Shown here piece after piece: positions 1 through 8,184 of a stretch of DNA of 64,000 nt; position 1 is the stretch's first letter, and every line of letters begins with the position of its first letter. Position numbers and translations under genes: made by a program. The notes below the pieces were generated by a model. That model was not told the DNA's origin. It did no database searches and worked only from the letters and a program-made list of their open reading frames with translations. This DNA comes from Pseudogulbenkiania sp. MAI-1 (GTDB lineage: Bacteria > Pseudomonadota > Gammaproteobacteria > Burkholderiales > Chromobacteriaceae), in assembly GCF_000527175.1 (NCBI RefSeq), contig NZ_AZUR01000001.1, forward strand, positions 3,559,001 to 3,623,000, in the 5' to 3' direction.

Positions 1-1
1 G

Positions 2-415
2 CCGCGCCCGGTGGCCGGCACCCAGGGGCTGACCGCCTCGGGCTGGCACGCCGCCGCCGAGCAGTGGGGCGCGGTGCAGTTGCAGAACCGCTTCCGCCAG
101 CAGAGCCAGCGCCCGATGCAGGCGGTCGACTACGCCGCCTGGGCGGCGGTGCGCAGCGTCGGCGAGGCGGCCAGCCGTACCGGCAGCGGCGAGGCCGCCA
201 AGTTGTCCGAGTACATCCGTGGGCCGAATTTCGAGCTGGCCGGCTTCAAGGGGCGCACCCTGTCCTACCGCGCGTGGAACGGCGAGCTGCGCCAGCCGAT
301 GATGGTGGCCCAGCCGCGCTCGCTGGTCAGCCTGTCGCCGCAGGACGGTTTCCTGCACCCGCGTACCGAGCTCGATTCGCTCGGCTTCGACGCGCCGGAA
401 GTGAAGTGCAAGTGA
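2..415 (+). CDS. PQQ-associated ABC transporter substrate-binding protein (3' end only)
   Basis: The gene starts before the window; its frame is open from base 2 to the TGA at 413-415. The visible part resembles the C-terminal lobe of a periplasmic type-1 (branched-chain amino-acid-like) binding protein and ends GFDAPEVKCK. The call leans on context: 26 bp downstream begin a secreted beta-propeller, an ABC ATPase and an ABC permease, the order known for the ABC system that accompanies PQQ-dependent alcohol dehydrogenases. It would act in the periplasm; the ligand is unknown. An internal GTG at 11 is not a credible start because coding continues upstream. Confidence 0.75.
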   Translation, partial: PRPVAGTQGLTASGWHAAAEQWGAVQLQNRFRQQSQRPMQAVDYAAWAAVRSVGEAASRTGSGEAAKLSEYIRGPNFELAGFKGRTLSYRAWNGELRQPMMVAQPRSLVSLSPQDGFLHPRTELDSLGFDAPEVKCK

Positions 416-441
416 CGATTCCCCCACCAGAGGAGCACGCC

Positions 442-1416
442 GTGTCCCCGTCCCCCACTCGTCTCGCCGCCGCCCTGGCCGCGCTCGCCGTCAGCCTGCC
501 GGCCTTGTCGGCCAACGTCTACGTGTCCAACGAGAAGGACAACACGCTGTCGGTGATCGACAGCGCCACCCTGAAGGTGGTCAAGACCCTCCCGGTGGGC
601 AAGCGCCCGCGCGGCATCACGCTGTCGAAGGACGGCAAGTCGCTGTTCATCTGCGCCAGCGACGACGACACGGTACAGGTGCTGGATCTGGCCAGCGGCA
701 AGATCACCCACAACCTGCCGTCGGGCGAGGATCCGGAGCTGTTCGCGCTGGCGCCGGACGGCAAGATGCTGTACATCGCCAACGAGGACAGCAACGTGGT
801 GACCATCGTCGACGTGGCGAACCGGCGCGTGGTGGGCCAGGTGGATGTCGGCGTGGAACCGGAGGGCATGGCGGTGAGCCCGGACGGGCGCTGGGCGGTG
901 AACACGTCGGAGACCACCAACATGGTGCACTGGATCGACACCCGCACGCGCAAGGTGATGGATAACACCCTGGTCGATCAGCGTCCCCGCTACGCGCGCT
1001 TTTCCGCCGACGGCAAGCTGCTGTGGGTGAGCGCCGAGATCGGCGGCACGGTGTCGGTGATCGACGTGGCGAGCCGCAAGCGCATCAAGACCATTTCCTT
1101 CGCCATCACCGGCATTCCCAAGGACCGCATCCAGCCGGTCGGCATCCGCCTCACCCGCGACGGCCGCTATGCCTTCGTGCCGCTGGGGCCGGCCAACCAC
1201 GTGGCGGTGATCGACGCCAAGACCTTCCAGCCGGTGAAGTACCTGCTGGTGGGACGGCGCGTGTGGCAGGCCGAGTTGTCCGCCGACGAGAAGCAGCTGT
1301 GGGTCACCAACGGCGTCAGCAACGACGTGTCGGTGATCGACACCGAGAGTCTCAAGGTCATCAAGTCGATCCCGGTCGGGCGCTACCCGTGGGGCGTGGC
1401 GGTGAGCGGGACATGA
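442..1416 (+). CDS. PQQ-dependent catabolism-associated beta-propeller protein (YVTN family), secreted
   Basis: This is a 324-aa protein starting at GTG 442, placed 6 nt after an AGAGGAG ribosome site. The frame is open far upstream, but that extension lies over the previous gene and lacks a signal peptide. Residues 1-24 form a signal peptide ending near LPALSAN. The rest is a run of about seven YVTN-type repeats, with recurring NVYVSNEKDN, LYIANEDSN and LWVTNGVSN motifs and S-V-I-D strands. It resembles the beta-propeller family tied to PQQ-dependent alcohol catabolism, thought to act in the periplasm or outer membrane. Its stop overlaps the start of the ABC ATPase gene by 4 nt. Its biochemical role is not established. 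Confidence 0.88.
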   Translation: MSPSPTRLAAALAALAVSLPALSANVYVSNEKDNTLSVIDSATLKVVKTLPVGKRPRGITLSKDGKSLFICASDDDTVQVLDLASGKITHNLPSGEDPELFALAPDGKMLYIANEDSNVVTIVDVANRRVVGQVDVGVEPEGMAVSPDGRWAVNTSETTNMVHWIDTRTRKVMDNTLVDQRPRYARFSADGKLLWVSAEIGGTVSVIDVASRKRIKTISFAITGIPKDRIQPVGIRLTRDGRYAFVPLGPANHVAVIDAKTFQPVKYLLVGRRVWQAELSADEKQLWVTNGVSNDVSVIDTESLKVIKSIPVGRYPWGVAVSGT

Positions 1417-2138
1417 ACGCGGCGCTGGAGATCGAGTCGCTGAGCCACCGCTACGGCGAGCGGCTGGCGCTCGACCGCGTCAGCCTGACGGTGGAGGCCG
1501 GCCAGTGCTGCATCCTGCTGGGCCCGAACGGCGCCGGCAAGAGCACCTTGTTCGGGCTGCTCTCGCGGCTGTTGGCGGTCAAGTCGGGCAGCATCAAGGT
1601 GTTCGGGCAGTCCTTGCAGGCCAAGGCGCTGGCACGCGTCGGCGTGGTGTTCCAGCAGCCGACGCTGGACCTCGACCTCACCGTCGAGCAGAACCTGGCC
1701 TATTTCGGCGCACTGCACGGCATGCACGGCAAGGCACTGCGCCAGCGCATCGGCGAGGAACTGGAACGGCTGGACCTGGCCGCGCGCAGGGGCGAGCGCG
1801 TGCGCAACCTCAACGGCGGCCACCGCCGCCGGGTGGAGATTGCCCGCGCCCTGCTGCACCGCCCCGCCCTGCTGCTGCTCGACGAACCCACCGTCGGCCT
1901 CGACGTGCCCTCGCGCCAGTTCCTGATCGGCCACCTGCACCGGCTGGTGCGCGAGGACGGGCTGGCGCTGTTGTGGGCCACCCATCTGATCGACGAGATC
2001 GACCCGCAGCACGACCACGTCGCGCTGCTGCACCGCGGCCGGCTTCTGGCCAGCGGCGCGGTGGCCCCCTTGCTCGCCGAGGCCGGCTGCGCCGACCTGG
2101 GGAGCTGGTTCGATCTGCGTACCGGAGCCACGTCATGA
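1413..2138 (+). CDS. ABC transporter ATP-binding protein, PQQ-dependent alcohol dehydrogenase system
   Basis: This 241-aa cytoplasmic ATPase powers the adjacent permease. Walker A is GPNGAGKST (about residues 36-44). The Q-loop follows VVFQQPTLD. The signature is NLNGGHRRRVEIA, where the usual LSGGQ reads LNGGH. Walker B is LLLLDEPTVGLD and the H-loop is WATH. It belongs to the PedA/NatA-like branch of ABC ATPases associated with PQQ alcohol oxidation. Its ATG overlaps the beta-propeller stop, and its own TGA overlaps the permease ATG, so three genes are translationally coupled. The substrate is unknown; export of a toxic intermediate or of a maturation factor are both possible. Confidence 0.93.
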   Translation: MNAALEIESLSHRYGERLALDRVSLTVEAGQCCILLGPNGAGKSTLFGLLSRLLAVKSGSIKVFGQSLQAKALARVGVVFQQPTLDLDLTVEQNLAYFGALHGMHGKALRQRIGEELERLDLAARRGERVRNLNGGHRRRVEIARALLHRPALLLLDEPTVGLDVPSRQFLIGHLHRLVREDGLALLWATHLIDEIDPQHDHVALLHRGRLLASGAVAPLLAEAGCADLGSWFDLRTGATS

Positions 2139-3001
2139 CTACTCTGGAACAGCAAGCCTCCCCCACGCCCGATACGACGGCAATGCACGCCCCCGTCGAC
2201 AGCGCGCCGGCAAGTACCGGCTTCGTCCGTACCAAACTGATCGTGCTATGGGCCATCATCCTGCGCGAGCTGCGCCGCTTCCTGCAGCAGCGCTCGCGCT
2301 TCTTCGGCGCGCTGGTGCGCCCGCTGATCTGGCTCCTGGTGTTCGCCGCAGGCTTTCGCGCCGCGCTGGGCATCGCCATCACCCCGCCCTACGAGACCTA
2401 CATCACCTACGACGTCTACATCGTGCCGGGACTGGTGGGCATGGTGCAGTTGTTCAACGGCATGCAGAACTCGCTGTCGATGGTGTACGACCGCGAGATG
2501 GGCAGCATGCGCGTGCTGTTGACCTGCCCCGAGCCGCTGCCCTTCCTGTTGTTTGCGCGGCTGTTCGCCGGCATGTGCGTGTCGCTGCTGCAGGTGTACG
2601 CCTTTTTGCTGATCGCGCGCTTGTCCGGGGTGGATCTGCCGTGGGAGGGCTTCGTCAGCGTGCTGCCGGCACTGGTGCTGACCGGGCTGATGCTGGGCGC
2701 CGCCGGCATGGTGGTGTCGTCGCAGGTGCGGCAGATCGAGAATTTCGCCGGGGTGATGAATTTCGTGGTGTTCCCGGTGTTCTTCCTTTCCTCGGCCTTG
2801 TATCCGCTGTGGAAGATGCAGGAAGGGAGCGAATGGGTGTACCAGCTGTGCCGCTTCAACCCGTTCACCGACGCGGTGGAGATGATCCGCTTCGCGCTCT
2901 ACGGCCAGTGGCATGCCGAGGCGGCGACCTATACCGCGATCGCCACCCTGGTGTGCTTGACCCTGGCGCTGATCGGTTACCGGCCGCGCCAGCGCGCCTG
3001 A
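2135..3001 (+). CDS. ABC transporter permease, PQQ-dependent alcohol dehydrogenase system (PedC-like)
   Basis: This 288-aa ABC-2 type inner-membrane permease starts at ATG 2135 in a 4-nt overlap with the ATPase. About 45 hydrophilic N-terminal residues rich in Pro, Ser and Thr precede an amphipathic helix (ILRELRRFLQQRSRF). Roughly six membrane spans follow, including LIWLLVFAAGFRAAL, FLLFARLFAGMCVSLLQVYA and MNFVVFPVFFLSSALYPLW. Length and order match the PedC-type permease of the PQQ alcohol system. It is the last gene of the rightward operon; the next gene converges on it. Confidence 0.92.
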   Translation: MTTLEQQASPTPDTTAMHAPVDSAPASTGFVRTKLIVLWAIILRELRRFLQQRSRFFGALVRPLIWLLVFAAGFRAALGIAITPPYETYITYDVYIVPGLVGMVQLFNGMQNSLSMVYDREMGSMRVLLTCPEPLPFLLFARLFAGMCVSLLQVYAFLLIARLSGVDLPWEGFVSVLPALVLTGLMLGAAGMVVSSQVRQIENFAGVMNFVVFPVFFLSSALYPLWKMQEGSEWVYQLCRFNPFTDAVEMIRFALYGQWHAEAATYTAIATLVCLTLALIGYRPRQRA

Positions 3002-3044
3002 AGCGGAACTCGCCGGTATGAGCCGAACACGCGCACCCGACGGC

Positions 3045-3602
3045 TCACAACGGTTCGGGCACGGCCTCGACCAGCGGCAGCCCGGCTTCCAGCCAACCGT
3101 CGCTGCCGGCCGGATACCAGTACACAGCGCGATAACCCAGCTTCAGCGCGCGCCGCGCCGCGTTCCACGACATCCAGCAGTCGCGCAGGCAGTAGAACAC
3201 CAGCGGCCGGTCGAGGTCGCCCCCGGTGAGCCGTGCCAATTGACGGAGGAAGTACTGCTCGATGACAGGCTCGAGCTCGCCGTAGCCGACGTTCGGCAGC
3301 CACACGCTGCCGGGAAGGTGGCGGCGCGGCACGGCCGGCACCCAGCGGCTGCCGCCCTTGCCGTCGGGCACGCGGTTGGTCGCCATGACGTCGAGCAGCA
3401 GCGGGTGGTGCAACGCGATCAGCGCCTGCAGCGCCGCGCCGTCGAGCACCGTGGCGCCGGGCAGGGTGTCCGGCGTCGGCGCGCGGTAATGCTGCAGGCG
3501 ATAGCCGTCCGGCACGGATACCGGTTCGGTGGCAAGGGCATCGTTGGCACCCAGCGACAGCAGCAGGGCAACACTGAGGCGATACAGGCTCATGGCAGAC
3601 AC
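3045..3602 (-). CDS. PQQ-dependent catabolism-associated CXXCW-motif protein (rhodanese-like, periplasmic)
   Basis: This is a 185-aa secreted protein with a hydrophobic N-terminus (residues about 4-24, cleavage near DALA). The rest is a rhodanese-like fold with the signature C138-LRD-C142-W143-MSWNA, the cysteine-tryptophan motif of the family found near PQQ-dependent dehydrogenases. The two cysteines may form a redox or sulfur-carrying centre; no enzymatic role is proven. Met4 at 3593 is an alternative start. It is transcribed toward the ABC permease gene and divergently from nosP. A copy of the AAAGTCGAATGG motif shared with exaC lies 45 bp upstream on its strand. Confidence 0.88.
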   Translation of the reverse strand: MSAMSLYRLSVALLLSLGANDALATEPVSVPDGYRLQHYRAPTPDTLPGATVLDGAALQALIALHHPLLLDVMATNRVPDGKGGSRWVPAVPRRHLPGSVWLPNVGYGELEPVIEQYFLRQLARLTGGDLDRPLVFYCLRDCWMSWNAARRALKLGYRAVYWYPAGSDGWLEAGLPLVEAVPEPL

Positions 3603-3646
3603 TCCGGCTTACTACCGTCCCAGCATGGCGCGACGCCGTGGATGCC

Positions 3647-3659
3647 GCCATTCGACTTT
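3647..3659 (-). promoter_or_regulatory. Candidate operator/promoter motif shared with exaC and pqqA
   Basis: On the minus strand these bases read AAAGTCGAATGGC, identical over 13 nt to bases 8087-8099 upstream of exaC and close to the pqqA upstream site. It faces the CXXCW gene. The binding protein is inferred, possibly an ErbR/AgmR-type LuxR-family regulator. Confidence 0.4.
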
Positions 3660-3743
3660 CGTTTTATGCTGCTAATCTTCAGAATGAGGTTCAAGCGTCC
3701 GCAGAGGCGATGTCGTAACGACTACAAAGCAGAGTGGAGACAG

Positions 3744-4904
3744 ATGAGTTTCAACCCGCCCTCCCGGGTCCGGCGCGGCCACGCCTATAGCGCCGACCCT
3801 GACCAGGTCGCCGACGAACTCTACCAGCAGTTGTGGCAGCCGGACTGCTCGCTGGTGCTGCTGTTCGTCGCCCCCGACTATCAGCTCGACAAATTGGCCG
3901 CCGCCCTCACCCGCCGCTTCGGCGATGTTCTGGTGGTCGGCTGTACCACCGCCGGCGAAATCAGCCCGGACGGCTACCGCAGCCACTCCATCGCCGGCGT
4001 GAGCTTTGCCGAACCCGACTTCTTCGCCGTGGTGCAGCGCATCGACGATCTGCACGACTTCGACCTCTCCGATGCCCTGGGCACGGTGATGAGCGCACGC
4101 TACTCGCTCGGCCAGAAGGCCGACTTCCCGCTCGATCGCCACACCTTCGCGCTGCTCCTGGTCGATGGCCTGTCGGCGCGCGAGGAACAGCTGGCCGGCC
4201 GGCTGGCCCGAGCGCTCGGCGACATCCCGATCTGCGGCGGCTCGGCCGGCGACAACATGCGCTTCGAGCGCACCCAGGTGCTGGTCGACGGCCAGTTCCT
4301 CAGCGACAGCGCCGCACTGGTGCTGGTGGCCACGCCGTACCCGTTCGAGGTGTTCAAGTCCGAGCATGCCATCCGCAGCGGGGAGCGCGTGGTGGTGACC
4401 GAGGCCGACGCCGAGCGGCGGCTGGTGACCGAAATCAACGCCGAGCCGGCGGCGGCCGAATACGCCCGGCTGCTCGGTGTGTCTCCGGAAAAACTCACCC
4501 CGCTGTCGTTCGCCGCGCACCCCCTCGTATTGAACGTGGGCGGCGTGCCCTACGTGCGCTCGATCCAGCGCATCAACCCGGACCTCAGCCTGAGCTTCTT
4601 CTGCGCCATCGACGAGGGCATCGTGCTGTCCGGCACGCGCGCCACCGACATCGTCGACAACCTGGCGCGCACCTTCCGCGACCTGCACAGCCGGCTCGGC
4701 GACTTCCAGATCGTGCTCGGCTTCGACTGCATCCTGCGCACCCTGCCCCTGCACCAGTCCGACACCATCGCGCGCCTGTCGGCGCTGCTGGTGGCCAACT
4801 CGGTGGTCGGATTCAGCACCTACGGCGAGCAATACCAGGCGATGCACGTCAACCAGACCTTCACCGGCATCGCCATCGGCTATGGCAAGCGGCATCATGG
4901 GTAA
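3744..4904 (+). CDS. nosP: FIST domain sensor protein, NosP-like
   Basis: This 386-aa soluble protein has FIST_N and FIST_C domains (roughly residues 35-220 and 225-380). Visible hallmarks are VVGCTTAGEISPDGY near the N-terminus, CGGSAGDNMRF in the middle and NSVVGFSTYGEQY near the C-terminus. The start is ATG 3744 after a GGAG ribosome site; the longer open frame covers the divergent gene. It overlaps the start of a hybrid histidine kinase gene. In Pseudomonas aeruginosa the FIST protein NosP is a haem-based NO sensor encoded beside the kinase NahK, close to the ethanol-oxidation genes, and this pair has the same arrangement. Haem or NO binding here is inferred from that homology. Confidence 0.85.
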   Translation: MSFNPPSRVRRGHAYSADPDQVADELYQQLWQPDCSLVLLFVAPDYQLDKLAAALTRRFGDVLVVGCTTAGEISPDGYRSHSIAGVSFAEPDFFAVVQRIDDLHDFDLSDALGTVMSARYSLGQKADFPLDRHTFALLLVDGLSAREEQLAGRLARALGDIPICGGSAGDNMRFERTQVLVDGQFLSDSAALVLVATPYPFEVFKSEHAIRSGERVVVTEADAERRLVTEINAEPAAAEYARLLGVSPEKLTPLSFAAHPLVLNVGGVPYVRSIQRINPDLSLSFFCAIDEGIVLSGTRATDIVDNLARTFRDLHSRLGDFQIVLGFDCILRTLPLHQSDTIARLSALLVANSVVGFSTYGEQYQAMHVNQTFTGIAIGYGKRHHG

Positions 4905-7467
4905 ACCCCTGGACAGCGCGGCCCGGCTGGCCGCCCTCGAACTGGAAAACGCCAAGCTGCGCAAGATCAACGAGGCGCTGATGCGGCGCGTCGAACAGGG
5001 GCTGGCCGACAACGGCAACTCGTTCACCTTCTTCCAGGTGGCCGCCGAGCTGGAAACGCGCATCCAGGAGCGCACCAGCGCACTGGAACAGGCGATGGCC
5101 GACCTCGAGGCGTCCAACTTCGCGCTGAAGGAAGCCAAGCACGCCGCCGAGCTGGCGCGGAACCAGCTCAACGTGGCGGTGGAGACCATCGCCGACGGCT
5201 TCGCGCTGTGGGGCAGCGACAACTGCCTGATTCACTGCAACCGCAAGTTCACCGAGATGTTCCCCACGCTGCGCCAGATCATCGTTCCCGGCCTGCCGTT
5301 CGAGACGCTGATCCGCGCCGCCGTCGACGCCCACCTGATCCACGATGCCGAGGCCGACCCGGAGGGCTGGATCGCCATGCGCCTGGCCTACCACCGCGAA
5401 CCGCAGGACAGCCTGATCCTGGCCATGAGCGACGGCAGCTGGCACCGCGTCAGCGAGCGTGCCATCGGTGATGGTGGCGACGGCGGCCGGGTGGCGATCT
5501 ACACCGACATCACCGAAATCAAGCACCAGGAAATGCGGCTGCGCGAACGCGACCTGGCGGCGTATTCCCAGCTGTTGCACGCCACCATGAACAGCATCCG
5601 CCAGGGCATCGCGGTGTTCGACAGCGAGGGCCGGCTGAGGGAGTGGAACCCGCGCTTCGTCGAGCTGACACAACCCTCGCCGGCCGAGCTGGGCGACGCC
5701 AATGGCCTGCTGCTGGCGGAATGGGCGCGCTGCTGCCCGCTGGGCGGCACGATGGAATACACCAACGAACGCGGCCAGACCCTCGAGGTGCAGTACAACC
5801 CGATGCCGGGCGACGGCTTCGTGATGAGCTACACCGACATCAGCGAGCGCAAGGAGGCGGAACAGGCGCTGCGCGAGAGCGAGGCCAAGATGCGGCTGAT
5901 CACCGACGCCATGCCGGCGCTGATCGCCTATGTCGACAACCAGCAGATCTACCGCTTCACCAACAAGGCCTACGAGAGCTGGTTCGGCGTGCCGCAATCC
6001 GAGATCAACGGCCGCTCGATGCGAGAGGTGCTCGGCCCGCGCCTGTTCGACGGGCGCCGCCACTACGTCGAGCGCGCCCTGTCCGGCAAGGCCTCGGTGT
6101 TCGAACTGCAATTGCCGGCCCCGCGCCAGCACATCGAGTTCGCCCGCGCCACCTTCATCCCGCACTTCACCGGCGACGGCAGCGTGCTGGGCTTCTTCGC
6201 GCTGATCCAGGACATCACCGAGAGCCGGCGTGCCGCCCAGGAACTGCAGCAGGCCAAGGAACAACTGGAAGTCCGCGTGGCCGAGCGCACCAAGGAACTC
6301 TCCGTGGCGAACGGCCGGCTGCGCGAGGCGATCCGCGCCACCGAAGACGCCCAGCAGAGCAAGACGCGCTTCTTCGCCGCCGCCAGCCACGACCTGCTGC
6401 AACCCTTGAACGCGGCGCGGCTGTTCCTCGCCGCGCTGTCCGGACAGGACCTGCCGCCGGCCATCCGCCCGCTGGTGGAGAAGACCGGCACCGCGCTGGA
6501 GTCGGTGGACGACCTGATCAACACCCTGCTGGAAATCTCGCGGCTGGACGCCGGTGCGGTGGAAGCCGCGCCGCGCCATTTCCCGGTCGCGCAGCTGCTG
6601 GAGCAGATCACCGAGGAGTTCGCCCCGCTCGCCGAGGCCAAGTCGCTGCGCCTGCAACTGCACACCTGCCCGGCCATCATCCACAGCGACTGGGTGCTGC
6701 TGGGCCGGGTGATCCGCAACTTCCTCTCCAACGCCATCCGCTACACCCGCGAGGGCGGCATCCTGCTGGGCTGCCGGCGCCAGCCGGACGGCCTGTTGAT
6801 CGGGGTGTGGGACCAGGGGCTGGGCATTCCGTCCGACAAACTGGCCCTGGTGTTCCAGGAATTCCAGCGCCTGCCGGAGCACCACAGCCTGTGCCCGAAG
6901 GGCATGGGCCTGGGGCTCGCCATCGTCAGCCGCCTGGCACGCCGCCTCGACCACCGGCTGGTGGTGCGCTCGCGCTTCGGCCGTGGATCGCTGTTCGGCA
7001 TCGTGGTGCCGTACGGCGAAGTCGGCGCGGTCGGACCGTCGCCGCAGCCCGACACGCCCCAGCTCTTGCCGCCCCCGGCGCAACGCCGGGATGCCACCAT
7101 CCTGTTGATCGACAACGAGGCCAGCATCCTGGAAGGCATGTGCACGCTGCTCTCCGACTGGCACTACCGCCCCCTGGCGGCGGCCTCGGCCAACGAAGCG
7201 ATCGAGCTGTTGCGGCGCGAGGAGATAGCACCGGATGCCATCCTCGCCGACTACCACCTCGATTACGGCGCCACCGGCATCGATGCGATCCGCGCCGTCT
7301 ACCACTATCTCGGCCGGTCGGTGCCGGCGGCCCTGATCACCGCCGACCGCAGCGATGAGGTGAGGCAGGAGGCGGAGGCCGGCGGCTGGGCCTGGCTCGG
7401 CAAGCCGGTGCGGCCGGCGCGGTTGAGGACCTTGCTGGCGCATTTGACGCAGCCGGTGGGGGAGTGA
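4882..7467 (+). CDS. nahK: Hybrid histidine kinase with PAS domains and receiver (NahK/ErcS'-like)
   Basis: This 861-aa cytoplasmic kinase has no membrane segment. In order it has an N-terminal coiled coil (about 1-80), three PAS domains (about 90-200, 215-325 and 330-450), a second coiled coil, a HisKA domain with the phospho-acceptor in ASHDLLQPLNA (His503), a HATPase domain (NAIRYTREGGILLG; GMGLGLAIVSRL) and a C-terminal receiver (ILLIDNEAS, Asp790 in ILADYHLD, Lys in GKPV). It overlaps nosP by 23 nt; ATG 4897 (MGKPLDSAAR) is an equally good start. Architecture and neighbour fit NahK/ErcS', which signals to biofilm and ethanol-oxidation regulators. No response regulator gene is adjacent in the window. 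Confidence 0.9.
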   Translation: MASGIMGKPLDSAARLAALELENAKLRKINEALMRRVEQGLADNGNSFTFFQVAAELETRIQERTSALEQAMADLEASNFALKEAKHAAELARNQLNVAVETIADGFALWGSDNCLIHCNRKFTEMFPTLRQIIVPGLPFETLIRAAVDAHLIHDAEADPEGWIAMRLAYHREPQDSLILAMSDGSWHRVSERAIGDGGDGGRVAIYTDITEIKHQEMRLRERDLAAYSQLLHATMNSIRQGIAVFDSEGRLREWNPRFVELTQPSPAELGDANGLLLAEWARCCPLGGTMEYTNERGQTLEVQYNPMPGDGFVMSYTDISERKEAEQALRESEAKMRLITDAMPALIAYVDNQQIYRFTNKAYESWFGVPQSEINGRSMREVLGPRLFDGRRHYVERALSGKASVFELQLPAPRQHIEFARATFIPHFTGDGSVLGFFALIQDITESRRAAQELQQAKEQLEVRVAERTKELSVANGRLREAIRATEDAQQSKTRFFAAASHDLLQPLNAARLFLAALSGQDLPPAIRPLVEKTGTALESVDDLINTLLEISRLDAGAVEAAPRHFPVAQLLEQITEEFAPLAEAKSLRLQLHTCPAIIHSDWVLLGRVIRNFLSNAIRYTREGGILLGCRRQPDGLLIGVWDQGLGIPSDKLALVFQEFQRLPEHHSLCPKGMGLGLAIVSRLARRLDHRLVVRSRFGRGSLFGIVVPYGEVGAVGPSPQPDTPQLLPPPAQRRDATILLIDNEASILEGMCTLLSDWHYRPLAAASANEAIELLRREEIAPDAILADYHLDYGATGIDAIRAVYHYLGRSVPAALITADRSDEVRQEAEAGGWAWLGKPVRPARLRTLLAHLTQPVGE

Positions 7468-8079
7468 GGGGGCGGGAGCCCGTTATCGAAGGGCGGCTTC
7501 GCGCCTATATAGGAGATTCCTATAGCGCTGGTGGGGGTGTGGGGTTTGCCTGCTTCAGCCATCCGATTGTTTCTTCCGATATCACGGGCGAGGGTGTGGG
7601 GTGCCGGTTCCGCCCGGCAGACGGGAAGGGGGACCCACTACTGGCGCACTGGGCTTGTTGATTTGGATTGGTGAAAAGGCAAACTCAAAGCAGGACCCGA
7701 CGAGGCGGCAGAACCGTTGTGGGTAATTGCCTTCGGCCACCACTGCAGAGGGAATCCTAGTTTCCTTCTTTGCCTGTTATCCCCAAAACTAAGACATGAC
7801 CGATGTGGCCCATCGGCCCTTCTGCCGCGCCGTTTGGATGGTGGATGGCGAGGTTTTAAGCGGCGGGCTGTTCGACGCCGGGCGACGTTAGCGCCCGGCT
7901 AGTTTCCGCCGCGCCTCGCCAGCCTCCATCCAGACGGGAACAAGCGGCGGTGGGCTCGCCTTGGGAGCGTTGAGGGGCTTGGCGAGGCGAGGCAAGCCCC
8001 TCGACCCGCCAGCCGGGCGGAACCGGCAAACCCCACTCCTCCACCAACCCCGACACGCAAGCAAGCCCCCCTCCCCCTC
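7468..8079. repeat. Hairpin-rich intergenic region with nested inverted repeats
   Basis: No convincing gene lies between nahK and exaC. The most structured part is a nested dyad: arm CCGTTTGGATGG... at 7830-7853 pairs with 7914-7937 (21 of 24 positions), GCGGCGG 7860-7866 pairs with 7906-7912, and GCCGGGCG 7877-7884 pairs with 7892-7899 around the loop ACGTTAG. Farther out, 7596-7618 is an inverted copy of 8012-8036 with a 2-nt gap, and GTGGGGTTTGCC 7539-7550 matches 8025-8036 inverted. GAGGGGCTTG 7972-7981 pairs with 7993-8002. Near the nahK end, TATAGGA and TCCTATA (about 7508-7524) form a small hairpin. It could be a repeat relic or a regulatory leader. Confidence 0.6.
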
Positions 8080-8099
8080 TCCGACCAAAGTCGAATGGC
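8080..8099 (+). promoter_or_regulatory. Candidate operator/promoter motif upstream of exaC
   Basis: TCCGACCAAAGTCGAATGGC lies 86 nt before the exaC start. It contains the imperfect dyad CGAC-CAAA-GTCG. The same block, followed at similar distance by CGCCC(C)TCCG, occurs upstream of pqqA, and AAAGTCGAATGGC recurs upstream of the CXXCW gene. Regulation of PQQ alcohol oxidation genes by a LuxR-family ErbR/AgmR/PedR1 protein is known; assignment of this site to it is inferred. Confidence 0.45.
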
Positions 8100-8184
8100 T
8101 GAACGCCCCTCCGATTCGCACAATGAAACCACTGCTAGGCTGTACACCCAACAGACCAGCGTCTCACCAAACCGGAGGAACGTC

